This document shows, in pieces, positions 31,393 through 49,994 of a stretch of DNA of 64,000 bases. The first letter of the stretch is position 1; each line of letters begins with the position of its first letter. The notes beneath the pieces are model-generated. The model was given only the letters and a program-made list of their open reading frames with translations. It was not told the DNA's origin and searched no databases. A program made the translations under genes and the position numbers. Origin of the DNA: Microglena sp. YARC (lineage: Eukaryota; Chlorophyta; Chlorophyceae; Chlamydomonadales; Chlamydomonadaceae); contig CM039465.1 in assembly GCA_022414725.1 (NCBI GenBank), forward strand, positions 39,090,380 through 39,154,379, in the 5' to 3' direction.

Positions 31393-32018
31393 CTCCACCT
31401 GTTCTAACTGTCAAGAAAATTATACCTTCAAACATTTAACAATAAACTTCGAAAAAGAAATCTGAAACTCAAAAGCAAGCAGAAAATAAATATAATAGAA
31501 AGAGACATCCTCAAGGGCGACACCGATACTTCCAATATCATTCTAAGATTTAACCAACCTAAATGTTCATCTAAGGAGGGGAAAGAGCGCAGAATAGTAC
31601 CACACTCCACCTAACTGAAGCAAACTCTATTTACGCCAATCAGGGCTAAAAGAGGTAAAACAGTTACTCAGACCTTGCAGGCTCCATCCTTGGACCGCAG
31701 GTGTAACAATCCCAAAACCAGGTGCAATTTCTACCCAAAAGAGGGGAAATCAAACAAAAATAATAATAATTCCAAACAGATCTACCAGCGAGGTAGTCAT
31801 GACCAGAGACTCGAGGTAAAATCAACCCCCAAAATCCAGTGCGACAGGTCTATACAAACTACATACCCATTCACCATCGCTACAGGATTGGAGTCGTACA
31901 ACACTCGAGGTGAAGCAAGGGGCAGTAGACCTGAAGCAAATTAATATTCTGAAATCACCGCAGGTGGCATCGAAACCCGCGACTCCCGCAGAGAGCACAA
32001 ACCTGAACTGCAGAAAAA
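31393..32018 (-). other. 3' untranslated region of copia element 2
   Basis: About 620 bp without coding content. A second AGGTGGAGTGTG on the minus strand at about 31603-31614 mimics the polypurine tract and LTR start. Confidence 0.65.
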
Positions 32019-35000
32019 TCACTGTAAATCAATAAACCTAGGGCGAAGCTTGTACTTGACCAAACCAAGCATACCATTCATACTCCAAAAAACCTCTGCG
32101 GGGAGAGGCTTAGTGAAAGTATCAGCCAACTGCAAGGAGGTATGCACCTTAGTAACACTGATGCGCTGGCTTAGAACCAAATCCTTGATGTAGTGATGCA
32201 TTATATCTATGTGTTTAGCCTTGCTTTCAAGCTTGTAGTCCTCTGTCCAGGACAGAGCTACCGTGGCATCACATTTGATAGTAATCAAGTGAACAGGCAA
32301 TCCCAGGTCTACCCTAAGATGCTTGAGCCACAGAACTTCCCTCGCACAACCAGCCAAAGCTTGATACTCAGCTTCCCCATTAATAACTGCAGGGGTGATT
32401 TGTCGCTTGGATACCCAATTGACAATTCCACCAGAAGCTAGAAAAGCAAGACCAGTCTGAGATCTCCTGTCCTCCGGATCCTCACCAAAAGATGCATCAC
32501 TGTAAGCAAGGAGCTCAAATTTTGGGTCATGAGAGTAGGCAATACCAATATAAGTATGCTTGCGAAGGTACACCAGAACCCTCAGAGCTGCATTCCAGTG
32601 AGCCTGAGTAGGTGCTGCTGTGAATCTAGAAAGTTGACTAACAGCAAAAGCAATATCAGGTCTTGTGCACGTGGACAAGTAGATGAGGCTACCAACCAGA
32701 GATGCGTACAAAGTGTTGTTAGGTAGAACAGGACTGCCAATGGCATGAACTGTAACTGACTTAGACACCATGGGCACCTCAGACGTAGCCTTCAACTTCT
32801 CTTCCCCTGCATTAAGCTTGAACCGCTCAACCATCCCATTAATGCTGACTGAGTACAATCTTCACACACCGCCCCTCATCATCAAGGGTAACATTACAGT
32901 CCAAAGAGAGGAACTGTTCAGGTACTCCCATTTCTGTAATAACCCACCCGTTATTACGCAAGATGGTAATAAGTGCATCATAGAGCACGAGCTCATCAAA
33001 CAGCAATCCAAAAGTCGTCGACATATGTCAGGACCCAGGACCACAGGCCATCAGCATCCAGGCGCACAAAAAGTGCTGGATCAGAGAGCGTCGGTCGGAA
33101 ACCTGCAAGGCGAAGAACCTGCAGGACATTGTCATGCCAAGCTCTAGGGGCCTGCTTCAATCCATACAAGCTCTTCACAATGCGACAAACCAGGGGTTTT
33201 CCATTAGGCCCAACCTTGATGAAGCCGTCAGGCTGCCTCAAGTACAATTTTAGGTTGGGATCTATCACTTTATGAAGGAATGCAGTCTTCACATCAACTT
33301 GCCTGGAGAACATCTTACGATGAACAACACCTGCAAGTAACACCCTCAAAGTCGCTTTAGAGGTGACCGGAGCAAAAGTCTGGTCGTACTCAATACCAGG
33401 ACGCTGCATGTAACCTCTAGCCACAAAACGCGCTTTGTAGCGCTCCACTCTTCCATCCTTACCCAACTTTTTAGTAAATAACCATCTGGCAGACATAAGT
33501 CTGTACTCATCCCCAGGATGAGGCTCCAGAATCCAAGTACCATGACCCTCGAGGGAAGCGATTTCATCTCTCATTGCTAGCTGCCACTCTTCCCTCTCAG
33601 GGTTATCGAGCGCTATAGCTTGAGCATAAGAAAGCTCACACTGGATGGAGATAAAAGCAGCACCAACTGGTTCTGGTACCTCTTCTGCAGAACCATCAAC
33701 AGACGGGGATGGAGGGGATCGCTCCACCTCATCAGAAGTATCACCAGCAATAGAAGGAGAAGGGGAAGGAACTAAAACATCAGGAACCGTAACATCTGGC
33801 ACTGAAGGGTATCGCTTCAATACCGATTCATCTAATAAACCAAAGTCAGGAACCTCCCCACGCATCCTCCCACTTGATCTAACTCCAAGAGCAGAAGGAA
33901 GAGGGGTGGGACGAGGCTCCCGAGGTGTAACCTTTGAGAGCAGTGATTGTATCACTCTCCCAGGAGGTAGCTCTGGACGTCGAACGTCCGGCGCATCTCC
34001 CACATCACCTAACCCAATCCAACCTGGGGCTGGCATGCTCATAGCAGACGCTAGAGTAGAATCACTGGCTGTATCACTAGAGTCAACATTACCTAAGTCA
34101 CTAGGCAGTTGCTCATCCCGAGCAATAGGAAGCTGCAGAACCTCAGGCTCGAACAATGGGTTACCACTAACAAGGAAAGGAGTCTCTACAATTTTATCTA
34201 GGCCGCTAGCTCCACCTTCTCCCCTTAAATCACTAACAGCCAGGACAGAGGGTGGGAGGATAGAGAATGGAAGGCAGCGAGTCGGAATAATTTCCGCAGT
34301 CTTAGTGTCAGGCACAAAAACAGGGGAGACATTGGGGGCAGCAGCCTGCCGAGAACGTAGGTTCATATGGAAAACTGCTCCCACATCTGTTTCCATCTGC
34401 CCTGAGTCCTGTAGAAGATATTCTAATGCTGCCGGTTCAGTACGCCCCTCAGTGACGGCCAAGGGAGAACCAGAAGCAAAAGAACTCCCATCATACACCA
34501 ATTGCCCATCGACGGGCACTGGGCCAGTGCCCTCAAAAAAGGTCACGTCACGAGCCTCAATCACTTTGTGCAACTTTGGAATCCAGACCTGGTAGGCCTT
34601 CGACACCACACTATACCCCACCAGTCTACCCTGGATACTCTTAGGATCTAATTTCCCCCGCTTCTTCCCATCTAGTAGGGTTACATAGGCTATACACCCA
34701 AAGACGCGGAGGTGGGACACCTTGGGGAATCGCTGATAGAAAAGCTCATACGGAGTCTTTCCATCTTTCGTCTTTGTGGGTAACCGATTTCGAAGGTACG
34801 AAGCAGTCAAGAAGGCATAGGGCCAGAAAACCCTTGCTCATCCCTGATTCTATCAGCATCGTACGAGCCATAGCAGCAACTACCCATTGAACCTCTCAGC
34901 AACCCCGTTTTGCTGTGGGCAATACACGCTACTATGTTCGTACGTCGCATTTACCTCATGAAGCCAGTCAACAAACCATTTGACCAAAAACTCTTTTGCT

Positions 35001-35971
35001 TGGTCCCCCCTAAGCGTTCGAAATGCTACCCCTAAAAGTTCCGCACTCCACCTCTTAATCGTAAATTGGATCTGCCATGCAGCATCCGAATTTAGTCTAA
35101 TCGGAATAACCGCACTCCACCCAGAAAAATCATCAACTATGACAAGAAGATAAAGTTCCCCTCTCAACCCAGCACTGAACGGCCCCATGATATCAATATG
35201 TATCAATTCGAGGGGCGCGTGAGTATTCCTAGTACGATTTGGGTATGGTTTGCGTATGGCCTTACCCAAACAACATGCATCACAAGGGTCCTGTGAGAAC
35301 TTTTGAAGTGCAGCCCTGGTAAAGTTGGGTCCGCCAGTAACAGTGCCGGAGTGCGACAACATGTGCATAGCAGGTTGGCCAGGATGCCCAAATCTGCGGT
35401 GCCATAGTTTAGCACTGTCACGACAAGTAAGTGTAGGATCACCTTGACTAGGATTGACAGTTTCAGCAGAAAACGCCGCAGGAGAGGGTCGAACTCGCGA
35501 CGCCCGCGGATGCGAATCAGGGATAGGGCGGTGTAACGATTCGAAGTGGTAAACACCAGACGTGGTGGCTGGAACAGTCCAAAAAGTTCTACAGACTCTG
35601 GTGGCAATACAACGATCTGCATCAAAACTAATGGTACAACCCTGGGACCTAGCCGTAGCATTTACACTGAGAAGGTTAACAGGACAATTAGGTATGTAGA
35701 GCACATTGTCTATGGTAATGGGGGCCTCAAGCCACTCATTACATAGTTCAATGGTTCCAATACCAACTGCCTGCTGAACAACACCATCTCCAAATCTAAC
35801 AGAGGGGCAATTTGCCTGGTATCTGATGGATTTAAAGAGGGTGACGTCCCCAGTCAAACTCCGACTAGCCCCACTGTCTAAGTACCAGGTAGCTTCGACA
35901 CAATCATCAGCCTAAGCAGGCGCCCAGGCTGTTTCAACACTAATGAGAACGGGTAAGGGGGGGTTTGCATC
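32019..35971 (-). pseudogene. pol: pol of copia element 2 (protease, integrase, RT, RNase H), broken
   Basis: Protease DSGAS lies at about 35866-35880; integrase has a zinc region (LWHRRFGHPGQP to CDACC) and core residues in HIDIMGPF, LRGDQAKEF and NGVAERFNG. RT follows, with SLYGLKQAPRAW and YVDD (about 33018-33029); RNase H (SDASFGEDPEDRRSQTGLAF, GEAEYQALAGCA) runs to 32019. Breaks: an in-frame TAG soon after the gag stop (about 35910), two compensating single-base shifts between about 34890 and 34830, a shift just after YVDD (about 33010), and another near 32860. Several sit at GGG or TTTT runs. A threonine/proline/serine-rich linker separates integrase from RT. Confidence 0.9.
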
Positions 35972-37551
35972 TCACTTCTTTGCAAGTAGAGCCATCTGAG
36001 CCATCAATGCGGTATATTCAGCACGGCTGACTGGTGCAGCTCCTCCTCCACCTCGTGGTGGTGGCTTCTTCTGACCGCCACGACCTCCACGAGCAGCACC
36101 ACGAGGGCGAAGCTTCGGGAACTGCGTCCAGCAAGTTTCCGAAGCGTGTCTAGGGCGAGGGCAGTAGATGCACTGCGGCACTTCATTGCCCTGAGGTAAT
36201 CCTGCAGCAGCCATTGCTGGCAAAGGGGAGGGTAGGTGAGTGGGGGTTGATTTTACCCATGGTGGGTAGTGAGGGTGATTAGACAGCAGCCTCTGGTTTG
36301 CTGTGTCTATGGACTCATAACGATATTGCACTTCAGCAAACGTGATCTGATTCTCAACAAACTCAGGACCACTGAACATGGTCAGCAAACCAGAAAATCG
36401 AGGATGAGATGCACCAGCGATCGCGATCTCAATACATTGAAATTCGGAAACTGTTGTACCCGATTTGAGTAGCATGAGTGCCAACCTTTTCACCCTATTG
36501 AAATAGGTTGTAGGGGATTCAGAGTAGGTCATCTGAACCGCCCTCAAATCAGCTACCAGTTTCGGTCCCAATCTACGAGCATGCTGCACTGCCCACGACT
36601 CCACCTCATCATAGATCTCCTGACAAGAACCATAGTGCCTAAAGACCTCCTGTAACTCCTTGCTCATTGTGAGTAACATGTAGGAAAAAGCCTTTTCCTC
36701 ATTGCTAACCCACACATCAGAGCCATCATGTAACCTAAGCCTGGCCTCAGCCCCATCTAGAGCCCTGATGGCCTCAGCATCAGAAACACGATCAGGAAAA
36801 TGAAAGTCAACAGGAGGCAGGGGTGTCCTAGAAGCCTGCTTGAGGCGCTGCAATTTTGACATCTGCTGATTCAGTTCAACTCGGTACGCCTCTACATTCC
36901 TATCCATCTCTTCCTCCGTCAACGGAATCAAATCAGGGTCACCCCTCAAATCCCACTTGAGCACTGCACTCGCAGACATCTTACCCGCGAGGGGATTGAC
37001 CCAAGAACGCCTGGCGGCATTCTCAGCATCAATCCCCGGTTCACCTCCACCTTCTTCACCAGCAATGCCTGTCACAGAAGAGACCTCAGACGAGTCCTCA
37101 GGGAGAGGCTCGTTCCTAGCTCGCTCCTCCAGATCGGCAGGAGTAGGCCTGCCGGAGCTTCCTGTAGGGCCGAAGGTCCTCATTGAAACAGAGCCACCGG
37201 CAGCGAGGACTCCAGCGGTCACAGACGATGCCGAAGGTCCGGCTCCTCCAGCGTGGGCAGAGCCCCTGGGCGGAGAAATAGAGCGATGAAATGGCCGGCC
37301 AGGGTTTACCCCGCCAGCGCGTGTCCACATTGACCGCATGGTTGAAGGCGCTCCGCTTGTTGTCGGGAGGTCGATCCAGCCGTAACACGACGTTGTAGCC
37401 ACTGTGCAACTGCAGGCACAGCGCTCGGGACAACATGGTTGCCAAGGTTCGCCAAACGTAACGCAGGAATGACATTGAACAGCCACTCCTCGTAATTCTC
37501 GTAGTCGAGTTTGGCGAGGTCCTTAATCATCGACAGGTTGACTGACGACAT
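35972..37551 (-). pseudogene. gag: gag of copia element 2, frameshifted near its start
   Basis: A likely start is the ATG at 37551 (MSSVNLSMIKDLAKLDYENY), which gives the typical opening of a copia gag. That frame closes at about 37306, and the main gag frame (37486-35972) overlaps it in another register, so a frame change lies between about 37310 and 37490. The capsid part has a UBN2-like stretch (SPTTYFNRVKRLALMLLKSG). A canonical zinc knuckle CIYCPRPRHASETC (CX2CX4HX4C) follows. A glycine/arginine-rich tail comes next, and the protein ends ...MALLAKK then TGA, with pol continuing in the same frame. Confidence 0.82.
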
Positions 37552-37615
37552 GATGCCGAGCTTCTCAACGTCCGCAGTGGCGTACGCTTTAGCGCAACTG
37601 ATGAGACCTATAACT

Positions 37616-37812
37616 TGACAGAGTTCAGGGGACGTGAGGAGACCAGGAACGAAGTGTTTAGACAACTGGACAGTTAAAAGAGCCGAGGGACGCCTCTTGA
37701 GAGAGGAGTCCTGACGGCAAACCCCAAAACCCTTAGGTTACGGGAAAGGACAGACGCGATAGGTTGCGTAGCCAATAGGCCAGGTAGAACCAATGAACAG
37801 CTAAAGCTGACA
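37616..37812 (-). repeat. 5' LTR of copia element 2
   Basis: 197 bp, no difference from the other LTR seen by eye. It is offset from it by exactly 6420 bp. Confidence 0.95.
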
Positions 37813-37925
37813 CTGGTATTTAGTAGAGGAACATCCTAGTAGTTCCACTCCCATGTCATTCTGAGGGCTAGAAAAAGTGCCTGAGAAGTTCCAATGTTTT
37901 TGGAAATCCCAGATTTTGCCCTCGT

Positions 37926-37927
<2 letters not shown>

Positions 37928-37964
<37 letters not shown>
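37928..37964. repeat. poly-C run
   Basis: About 36 C. The following 37985-38110 ('gcaaagaaaagtgcaagacc', 'agctccggaacccact') is a second copy of the repeat at 30490-30590. Confidence 0.9.
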
Positions 37965-38529
37965 TTGCGTGGAACCTAGATTTTGGCTGATGAAACCAAG
38001 GGGGGGCAAAGAAAAGTGCAAGACCCCATCCCGCAAAGTGTCAAGGCACCCCACTCACTGCAGACCCCCTCCCCAGCTCCGGAACCCACTAATCAGCCAT
38101 TACCTCATTCAATAATAAATAGCCCTATCCGGGCATGCCCGGGCATGCCTCCTATCCTCTCTGCTCCTATCCGCTCCTATCCGCGGCCTCGCTGTGCTGT
38201 CAAAGGCAGCGTCCTACCCGGTCTGGCATCATACAAGCCATCGGCCTCGACCATCCTAATCATTACCCATTATAGCTTCCACTTCCTAGATCGAAGTTCT
38301 TCTCTCGTTGAAGAGAAGCGACTACCCGTCTCGGCACATCCCATTTGTAAATCCAACCTCTCAAGTCTTGCTACATAGGAAATACGACGAGGTTCCTGAC
38401 TTCCTGAATCCATGTTACCAAGTGACAATCTCTCTCGTGGGTACCGCACAAGTAATGTGCCAACAACATGCAACACAAAAATCAGTATAGCCATCTAGCT
38501 AGGTGGGTCCTGGCTCATGTTTGGCATGA

Positions 38530-38898
38530 ATGGACCACCCATCATCCCAGGCGTACCCACAGGGTACGTTTGGGGGTACGCCTGTGTGGCACCACCCATC
38601 ATCCCAGCCCCATTGTGTGGGGTGGACATCGCAGGACCCATCATCCCACCCCCATTGTGTGGGGTGGAGCAACTTCTTGGAGCGCAGGCATCCTTATCCT
38701 CAAGACATGCAGATGGAAACTGTTGTTCCCTCTGATATCAACACAGTCAATTGGGAACCTGGTACCATGGGTGCATCTGGTCACAAGAGGAACTTGCTAG
38801 CTTCCTACATGGAGAGGGTGCTCGGGGTTGAGCCCGTAACCTACACACACGCACAGTTGGGAAACCTTTTTCATGGTCAACTCGGATTTGAGGGATAG
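38530..38898 (+). CDS. possible terminal exon, proline-rich repeat then conserved-looking tail
   Basis: The frame is open for 122 codons to a TAG. The first half is three copies of a proline-rich block caused by a DNA repeat containing 'ccattgtgtggggtgga'. The second half, from about 38713 after a possible acceptor (gacatgcag|), encodes METVVPSDINTVNWEPGTMG and HKRNLLASYMERVLGVEPVT, which has the composition of a real protein. Another frame over the first half (MFGMNGPPIIPGVPTGY) is also open. I do not recognise the family, and upstream exons are not identified. Confidence 0.35.
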   Translation: MDHPSSQAYPQGTFGGTPVWHHPSSQPHCVGWTSQDPSSHPHCVGWSNFLERRHPYPQDMQMETVVPSDINTVNWEPGTMGASGHKRNLLASYMERVLGVEPVTYTHAQLGNLFHGQLGFEG

Positions 38899-39733
38899 CA
38901 GGCACCATCCTCGTTCTGACCTATAAACTTACCTAGAAACCTAGGCTGCCCAGGCCCCGGAACCGTTAGTCAGTGCCAGTCCAGGGGTCAGCCTATGACA
39001 TGTCTAGGTCAGTGTGTGACAGTCCAGGGGTAAGCCAAATAGGCTGACAGACTTGCCCAACCGTGACAAGAAGTGCTGAAAGAAAAAGCATTGAAAAAGC
39101 TTAGTAGGCAGTTGCTTGACAGCACACCCATAATGATCATGTGCAAGCCCAATAGGCTGAAGAGACATCCCCAATAGCGAGAGAGAGTTGGATGATTTCG
39201 TATTTTTTATACAATTTATGTAGCATGTTCACATGTTCCTTCTCATTTGCAGCTATTTGGGCCATATCTCAACACAATATCAGCTTGCGACTGTGCAACC
39301 CTCTGAAAATGTGAAGACTAGAAGCAACAATTATTAAGAATTGGATAAGACAAGGTATGAGTGAAACAACGAAGATACGGAAAAGATAATAACAGAAAAC
39401 AATATAAAGTTCCAGAAAAAAATCTGGACCAAAAGCAAAATCGAGGCAAATACCCCCCCACCCCCCCACCCCGCTTTTGCTTTTGGTCGATTTAGCTTTT
39501 GCTTTTGGTCCGATTTTGGTCAGGACCAAAATCGATTTTGGTCAATGTTGTAGTGTGACCACTAAGATTTTGGTGATAAGCAAAATCGACCAAAATCGGA
39601 CCAAAATCGGCCGGACCAAAAGCAGTGCGACCTACCCCTTACCGACCACCGGCCAGGTCTACAGATCAGCCCCAGCCCATCCAGTGCAGTAGGCTAGCCT
39701 CCGAGTCCGCCTCTTGTGTCCTTCCCTCCCACC

Positions 39734-39973
39734 ATGCTTTCTCGGACGTGCACCACTCTCCTGGCCACGGCCCTGCTGTGTCTGGCAGCAGCTAGCTCCA
39801 ACAGGGCCTTGCTCCTGGCCCCGGGCATCCCGGGCATGCCGCTTCCCCGAGTACCGCGCCCACCCACCTACCCACCCGCGGCCTTCATGTCGCTTCATCC
39901 AACGGCTGGATCATTTCGCTTCATCCAACGAGCTGCAGCCGTGGCTGACGAGTCATGTACTCCTGCAACCTAG
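39734..39973 (+). CDS. small protein or first exon with a signal-peptide-like start
   Basis: 79 codons from an ATG in good context (cccaccATGC). The N-terminus MLSRTCTTLLATALLCLAAA is a short basic start followed by a hydrophobic run and small residues, typical of a secretory or organelle-targeting peptide, then a proline-rich stretch (PGIPGMPLPRVPRPPTYPP). It ends at TAG, but a downstream splice is possible. The function is unknown and nothing recognisable lies downstream. Confidence 0.35.
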   Translation: MLSRTCTTLLATALLCLAAASSNRALLLAPGIPGMPLPRVPRPPTYPPAAFMSLHPTAGSFRFIQRAAAVADESCTPAT

Positions 39974-42475
39974 TTGGCTGCAGCATCGTTGTTGTGTACG
40001 AGGTCAATATCAAATTTCCATCTGTCGAATATTCCAAGGCTGTTTCCTGATAAGAGAAAGAATGTTCGCCCTATGGGTCATGGCCAAACAGATGCATTGA
40101 AGGACAAGCATGAAGTTGACGAAGCGCATAGGCTGTTCGTGTCAATTGGGAATCTTGAAAGCTGAACTGAGTGGGCAAATGCGCGTAAACCAGCAGCTGT
40201 AGGCGTTTAGCTTTGTGATAGCGCAGTTCCGATACACTACGCGGAGTCGGAATCAAGACTTCGCAACTTAGATCTATGTTGATTCAGGTGGGTTGAATTC
40301 GCAACCTCGCGTTTGTCTTTCTGCACTTTTAAAGCTCGCCGCAAATGAAGTGCAATAGCGGTAGGCAGATTGGTGGGAAAAGGGGAGTATGTGGATGTTG
40401 GTAGGTGGTTGTTCCGTGGTGTTTGTGGGACTGGGTGGGTGGGGGTGGGGGGAGGAAACTCAGTCTGTTTGTTGTAGGAAACGGACTTGTTTGACGAAAA
40501 GAGAATAGAAAGTCAGACTTTACTTACAGAACACAGGTTGCCATGGTATCAAGTGCTACAAAGCTGCAGAGTTGTGACATAGCAACTAAGAAGCTGCACG
40601 ATAGCGGCAATAATATCGCAGTTGAAGGTAACAACTTTAATGATAATACATATGGTATTGACAATATTCACGGGGCTTGTAACCGGTTCCCGGCTCGCTG
40701 CTTGGCGTCCCAGCATAGTTAACGTAGGTTGTGTTATGTACTTATGTTCCTAATGCGAATGCAATCTGAGCGAATGAAGAGCATGGTCACATTGCGAGGC
40801 CTGAAATCGATGAAGAAATCATATAAGACGAAGGCTCCGTCTTTAGTGGTGTGTTCAGAATGTGAGAGCCGTCGGCTGAGTCAGACACATGTAGAATCCT
40901 GATGTACTGTACTGCCTAGATAGGACGGAGTCGACCTATATGGGACTGGAGCTGGCGGCTCCCTGTCCACTTCTTTGTGTCGTCTTGAATGTAAGCTCTT
41001 ATCCTCAATTGCCGGTCTATTTCTTCTTTCTTTCCTAAACTGGTGTCTATAAGAGTAACGCAATAGCATGCAGGAGTCAGGTTCAAATAATGGAGGATAT
41101 CGCTCCCACGGTCTGTGTTGACAGCCGGTCCAGGGAGGTGACGATTGTATCAAGGATAGAAAAGAAGTTAGAATCGATGTTACAAAGGTCTAGAGCAGCT
41201 TATCCAGCTGCTTATATACAACTCAGCACATTCTGGAACCTTCCGGCCCTACATCGAAACCTTTAACGGTTCCTCCTACGGGCCCTTGGTCCCGAATTGA
41301 TCATGTACACCGTACTGTATATGATCTTACAGTGTCAGACAGTGACCAGAAGATACATGTTCCGTCCGTTGCTGTCCGTCTTGCATCTGTGGGGCTTGGC
41401 GTCAGCTTTTTGTGTGATGAAAGCCCTGAAGTAATTGATGGCGGTTATGTTGATTAGGACAGAAGGATTGTGTCAGATGTCATGGTATTTATTATTTTTA
41501 TATTTGTATTTTATTATATTTATATTTGTATTTATATTTGTATTTGTTATATTATTTTTGTGTTTGTAAAATGGATGATGTATTGGTTGTGTTGTATAAT
41601 GTATATGTTTAAACTGATATGTTTTTGAAACAAGTTCATTGAATGATAATAGTTTGTATTTTAAATTTATATGTTTTGTTAAATGAATTCATTGAATGCT
41701 ACGAGTTTGTATTTTAAATTGATATGTTTTTTATATGAGTCCATTGAATGACAAGAGTTGCATTTTTGTATTTTAAAGTGATTTTTTTTAAAATTAGTTT
41801 ATTGAATGATAAGAGTTGCATGTTTGTATTTTAGAGTGCAACAAATTGATATTGGTTTTGATAAAGAATGTATGAATGTATATTAAAGTCCAGGGGTAGG
41901 CCATATAGGCTAAAGGGACTTGCCCAACCGTGATGTGTATAATATATATTGTAATTGGTTGATTATACGAATATTGTATTTGATATATATTGTAATTGAT
42001 TGATACAAATAATTGATTGTAATTGATTATACAAACATATGGCGGGCAATGATATAGTTGTTAGCATATGATACGGCATTGGGCATTTTTTATGGATGAT
42101 GGGAATAAGATTGATTCTGTTTGCACTAGACTTTTATGGACATAATTGATGAGCATAGGTTTAGTTGCAGTGTTGCATGCATGTATGTTACAGTCCAGGG
42201 GTAGGCAAAATATGCTGAAGGGACTTGCCCAACCGTGTAGGAAGGGCTTAAAAAGAAAAAGCACTGATGAACTGACCCCCTAACAATCGTTTTACCAACG
42301 GGGGCCCTAAGTTCGTGCTACAGTGATCATGCCATTCTACAACGTAATTAAATCATCATCTCGTCTGGGACGATCATTTAATTGTGCTATTATTCTCGCA
42401 TTTCTATATAGTTGTATCTTACCTGGGTAGATGGCAGAGTTGTTTGGCTTGGCAATGTCCTGAATAATTGGCATG
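39974..42475. other. AT-rich intergenic region, no gene recognised
   Basis: It holds copies of the short repeat 'tccaggggtaggc ... acttgcccaaccgtg' (41888 and 42188; others near 4190, 39045 and 43940). It also has diverged tandem sequence around 41630-41870 ('tttgtattttaaa', 'attgaatgataagagttgca'). Confidence 0.5.
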
Positions 42476-42661
42476 ATTTTCAGCGGAGCCCCCCTTCTTG
42501 GGGGCGGGAGCCCCCAGGGTTACCCATTTGTCCGACCGACCGACCGACTGAAAAATTGAAGCCTGACACGTCAGCCAACTGTCTCATAACAAACTGGCTT
42601 CGGCCAGCTCTGTCGTTGCCACCTGTCGTTCCGTTGCCAACACACTCTGCCAATCTCCGCG
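42476..42661 (+). mobile_element. GGCGGAG-family MITE, copy 1
   Basis: Starts 'cagcggagccccccttc' and carries the family core 'acccatttgtccga' and 'cacgtcagccaactgtctc'. The right end is diverged (gccaatctccgcg). Confidence 0.65.
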
Positions 42662-42928
42662 TCGCTTGCGACGCTGCATTGGCCTTCTCATCATGCCTTT
42701 GCATGCGTCGTCTGCTACAGTGCACCCTGATTAGTGGGGAAATGCCTTGAAGGCTGAGAACTGCAGTATGTTGCCCCGAGAATCGCAGTACGTCGCCCTG
42801 ACAACTGCAGTATGTCGCCCCGAGAATTGCAGTGCGTTGCCCTGACAACTGCAGTACGTCGCCCCGAGAATTGAATGATGTATTGGCTTCAATAGCAATG
42901 TAGTCTGCATCGCCTCCGAGCTTTTCAT

Positions 42929-43120
42929 TTTTGGCGGAGCCCCCTCTTCAAGGGGGTGTGGGAGCTCCCATGTTTACCCATTTGTCCGTCCGACCGACAG
43001 ACCATCTATCCATCCATCCATCCATCCGTCTGACCGCGCTGAAGCCTGGCACGTCAGCCAACTGTCTCGTAACTAACTCGCTTCCGTTGCCACCGGTCGA
43101 TCACTCTCCGCCAATTTTTA
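42929..43120 (+). mobile_element. GGCGGAG-family MITE, copy 2
   Basis: The best-preserved copy: starts ATTTTTGGCGGAG and ends CTCCGCCAATTTTTA, inverted repeats of about 13 bp around a 165-bp body. It lies about 120 bp past the stop of the kinase gene. No transposase is encoded. Confidence 0.75.
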
Positions 43121-43242
43121 GCTGCGTACAACTTGTTAGGCTGTTTTTTGTTGCGTTTCTCTGAATTGAATATCCATTAAAGATCCACGTCTTGCTCTAT
43201 TGGTATGTCTGTGTCTTAGAAATGCAGGATTGCCAATGCACT

Positions 43243-49994
<6,752 letters not shown>

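Larger units (their letters stand above)
31196..37812 (-). mobile_element. Ty1/copia LTR retrotransposon 2, recent insertion
   Basis: LTRs at 31196-31392 and 37616-37812 are 197 bp each and look identical throughout. On the minus strand they run from TGTCAGCTTTAG to GAACTCTGTCA. The target duplication is CTGGT (31191-31195 and 37813-37817). The polypurine tract AGGTGGAG precedes the 3' LTR, and the interior starts AGTTATA; both resemble element 1. Gag, protease, integrase, RT and RNase H follow copia order. Identical LTRs imply very recent insertion, yet the pol frame has several single-base breaks, so this is either a passively mobilised defective copy or one affected by sequencing indels. 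Confidence 0.94.

Noticed and set aside
33645..34595. A 316-codon plus-strand frame
   Set aside because: Antisense shadow of the integrase-RT linker of copia element 2.
37306..37665. A start codon inside the 5' LTR of copia element 2 as the gag start
   Set aside because: The LTR-encoded lead is not shared with element 1 or typical of gag; the internal ATG at 37551 fits the family better.
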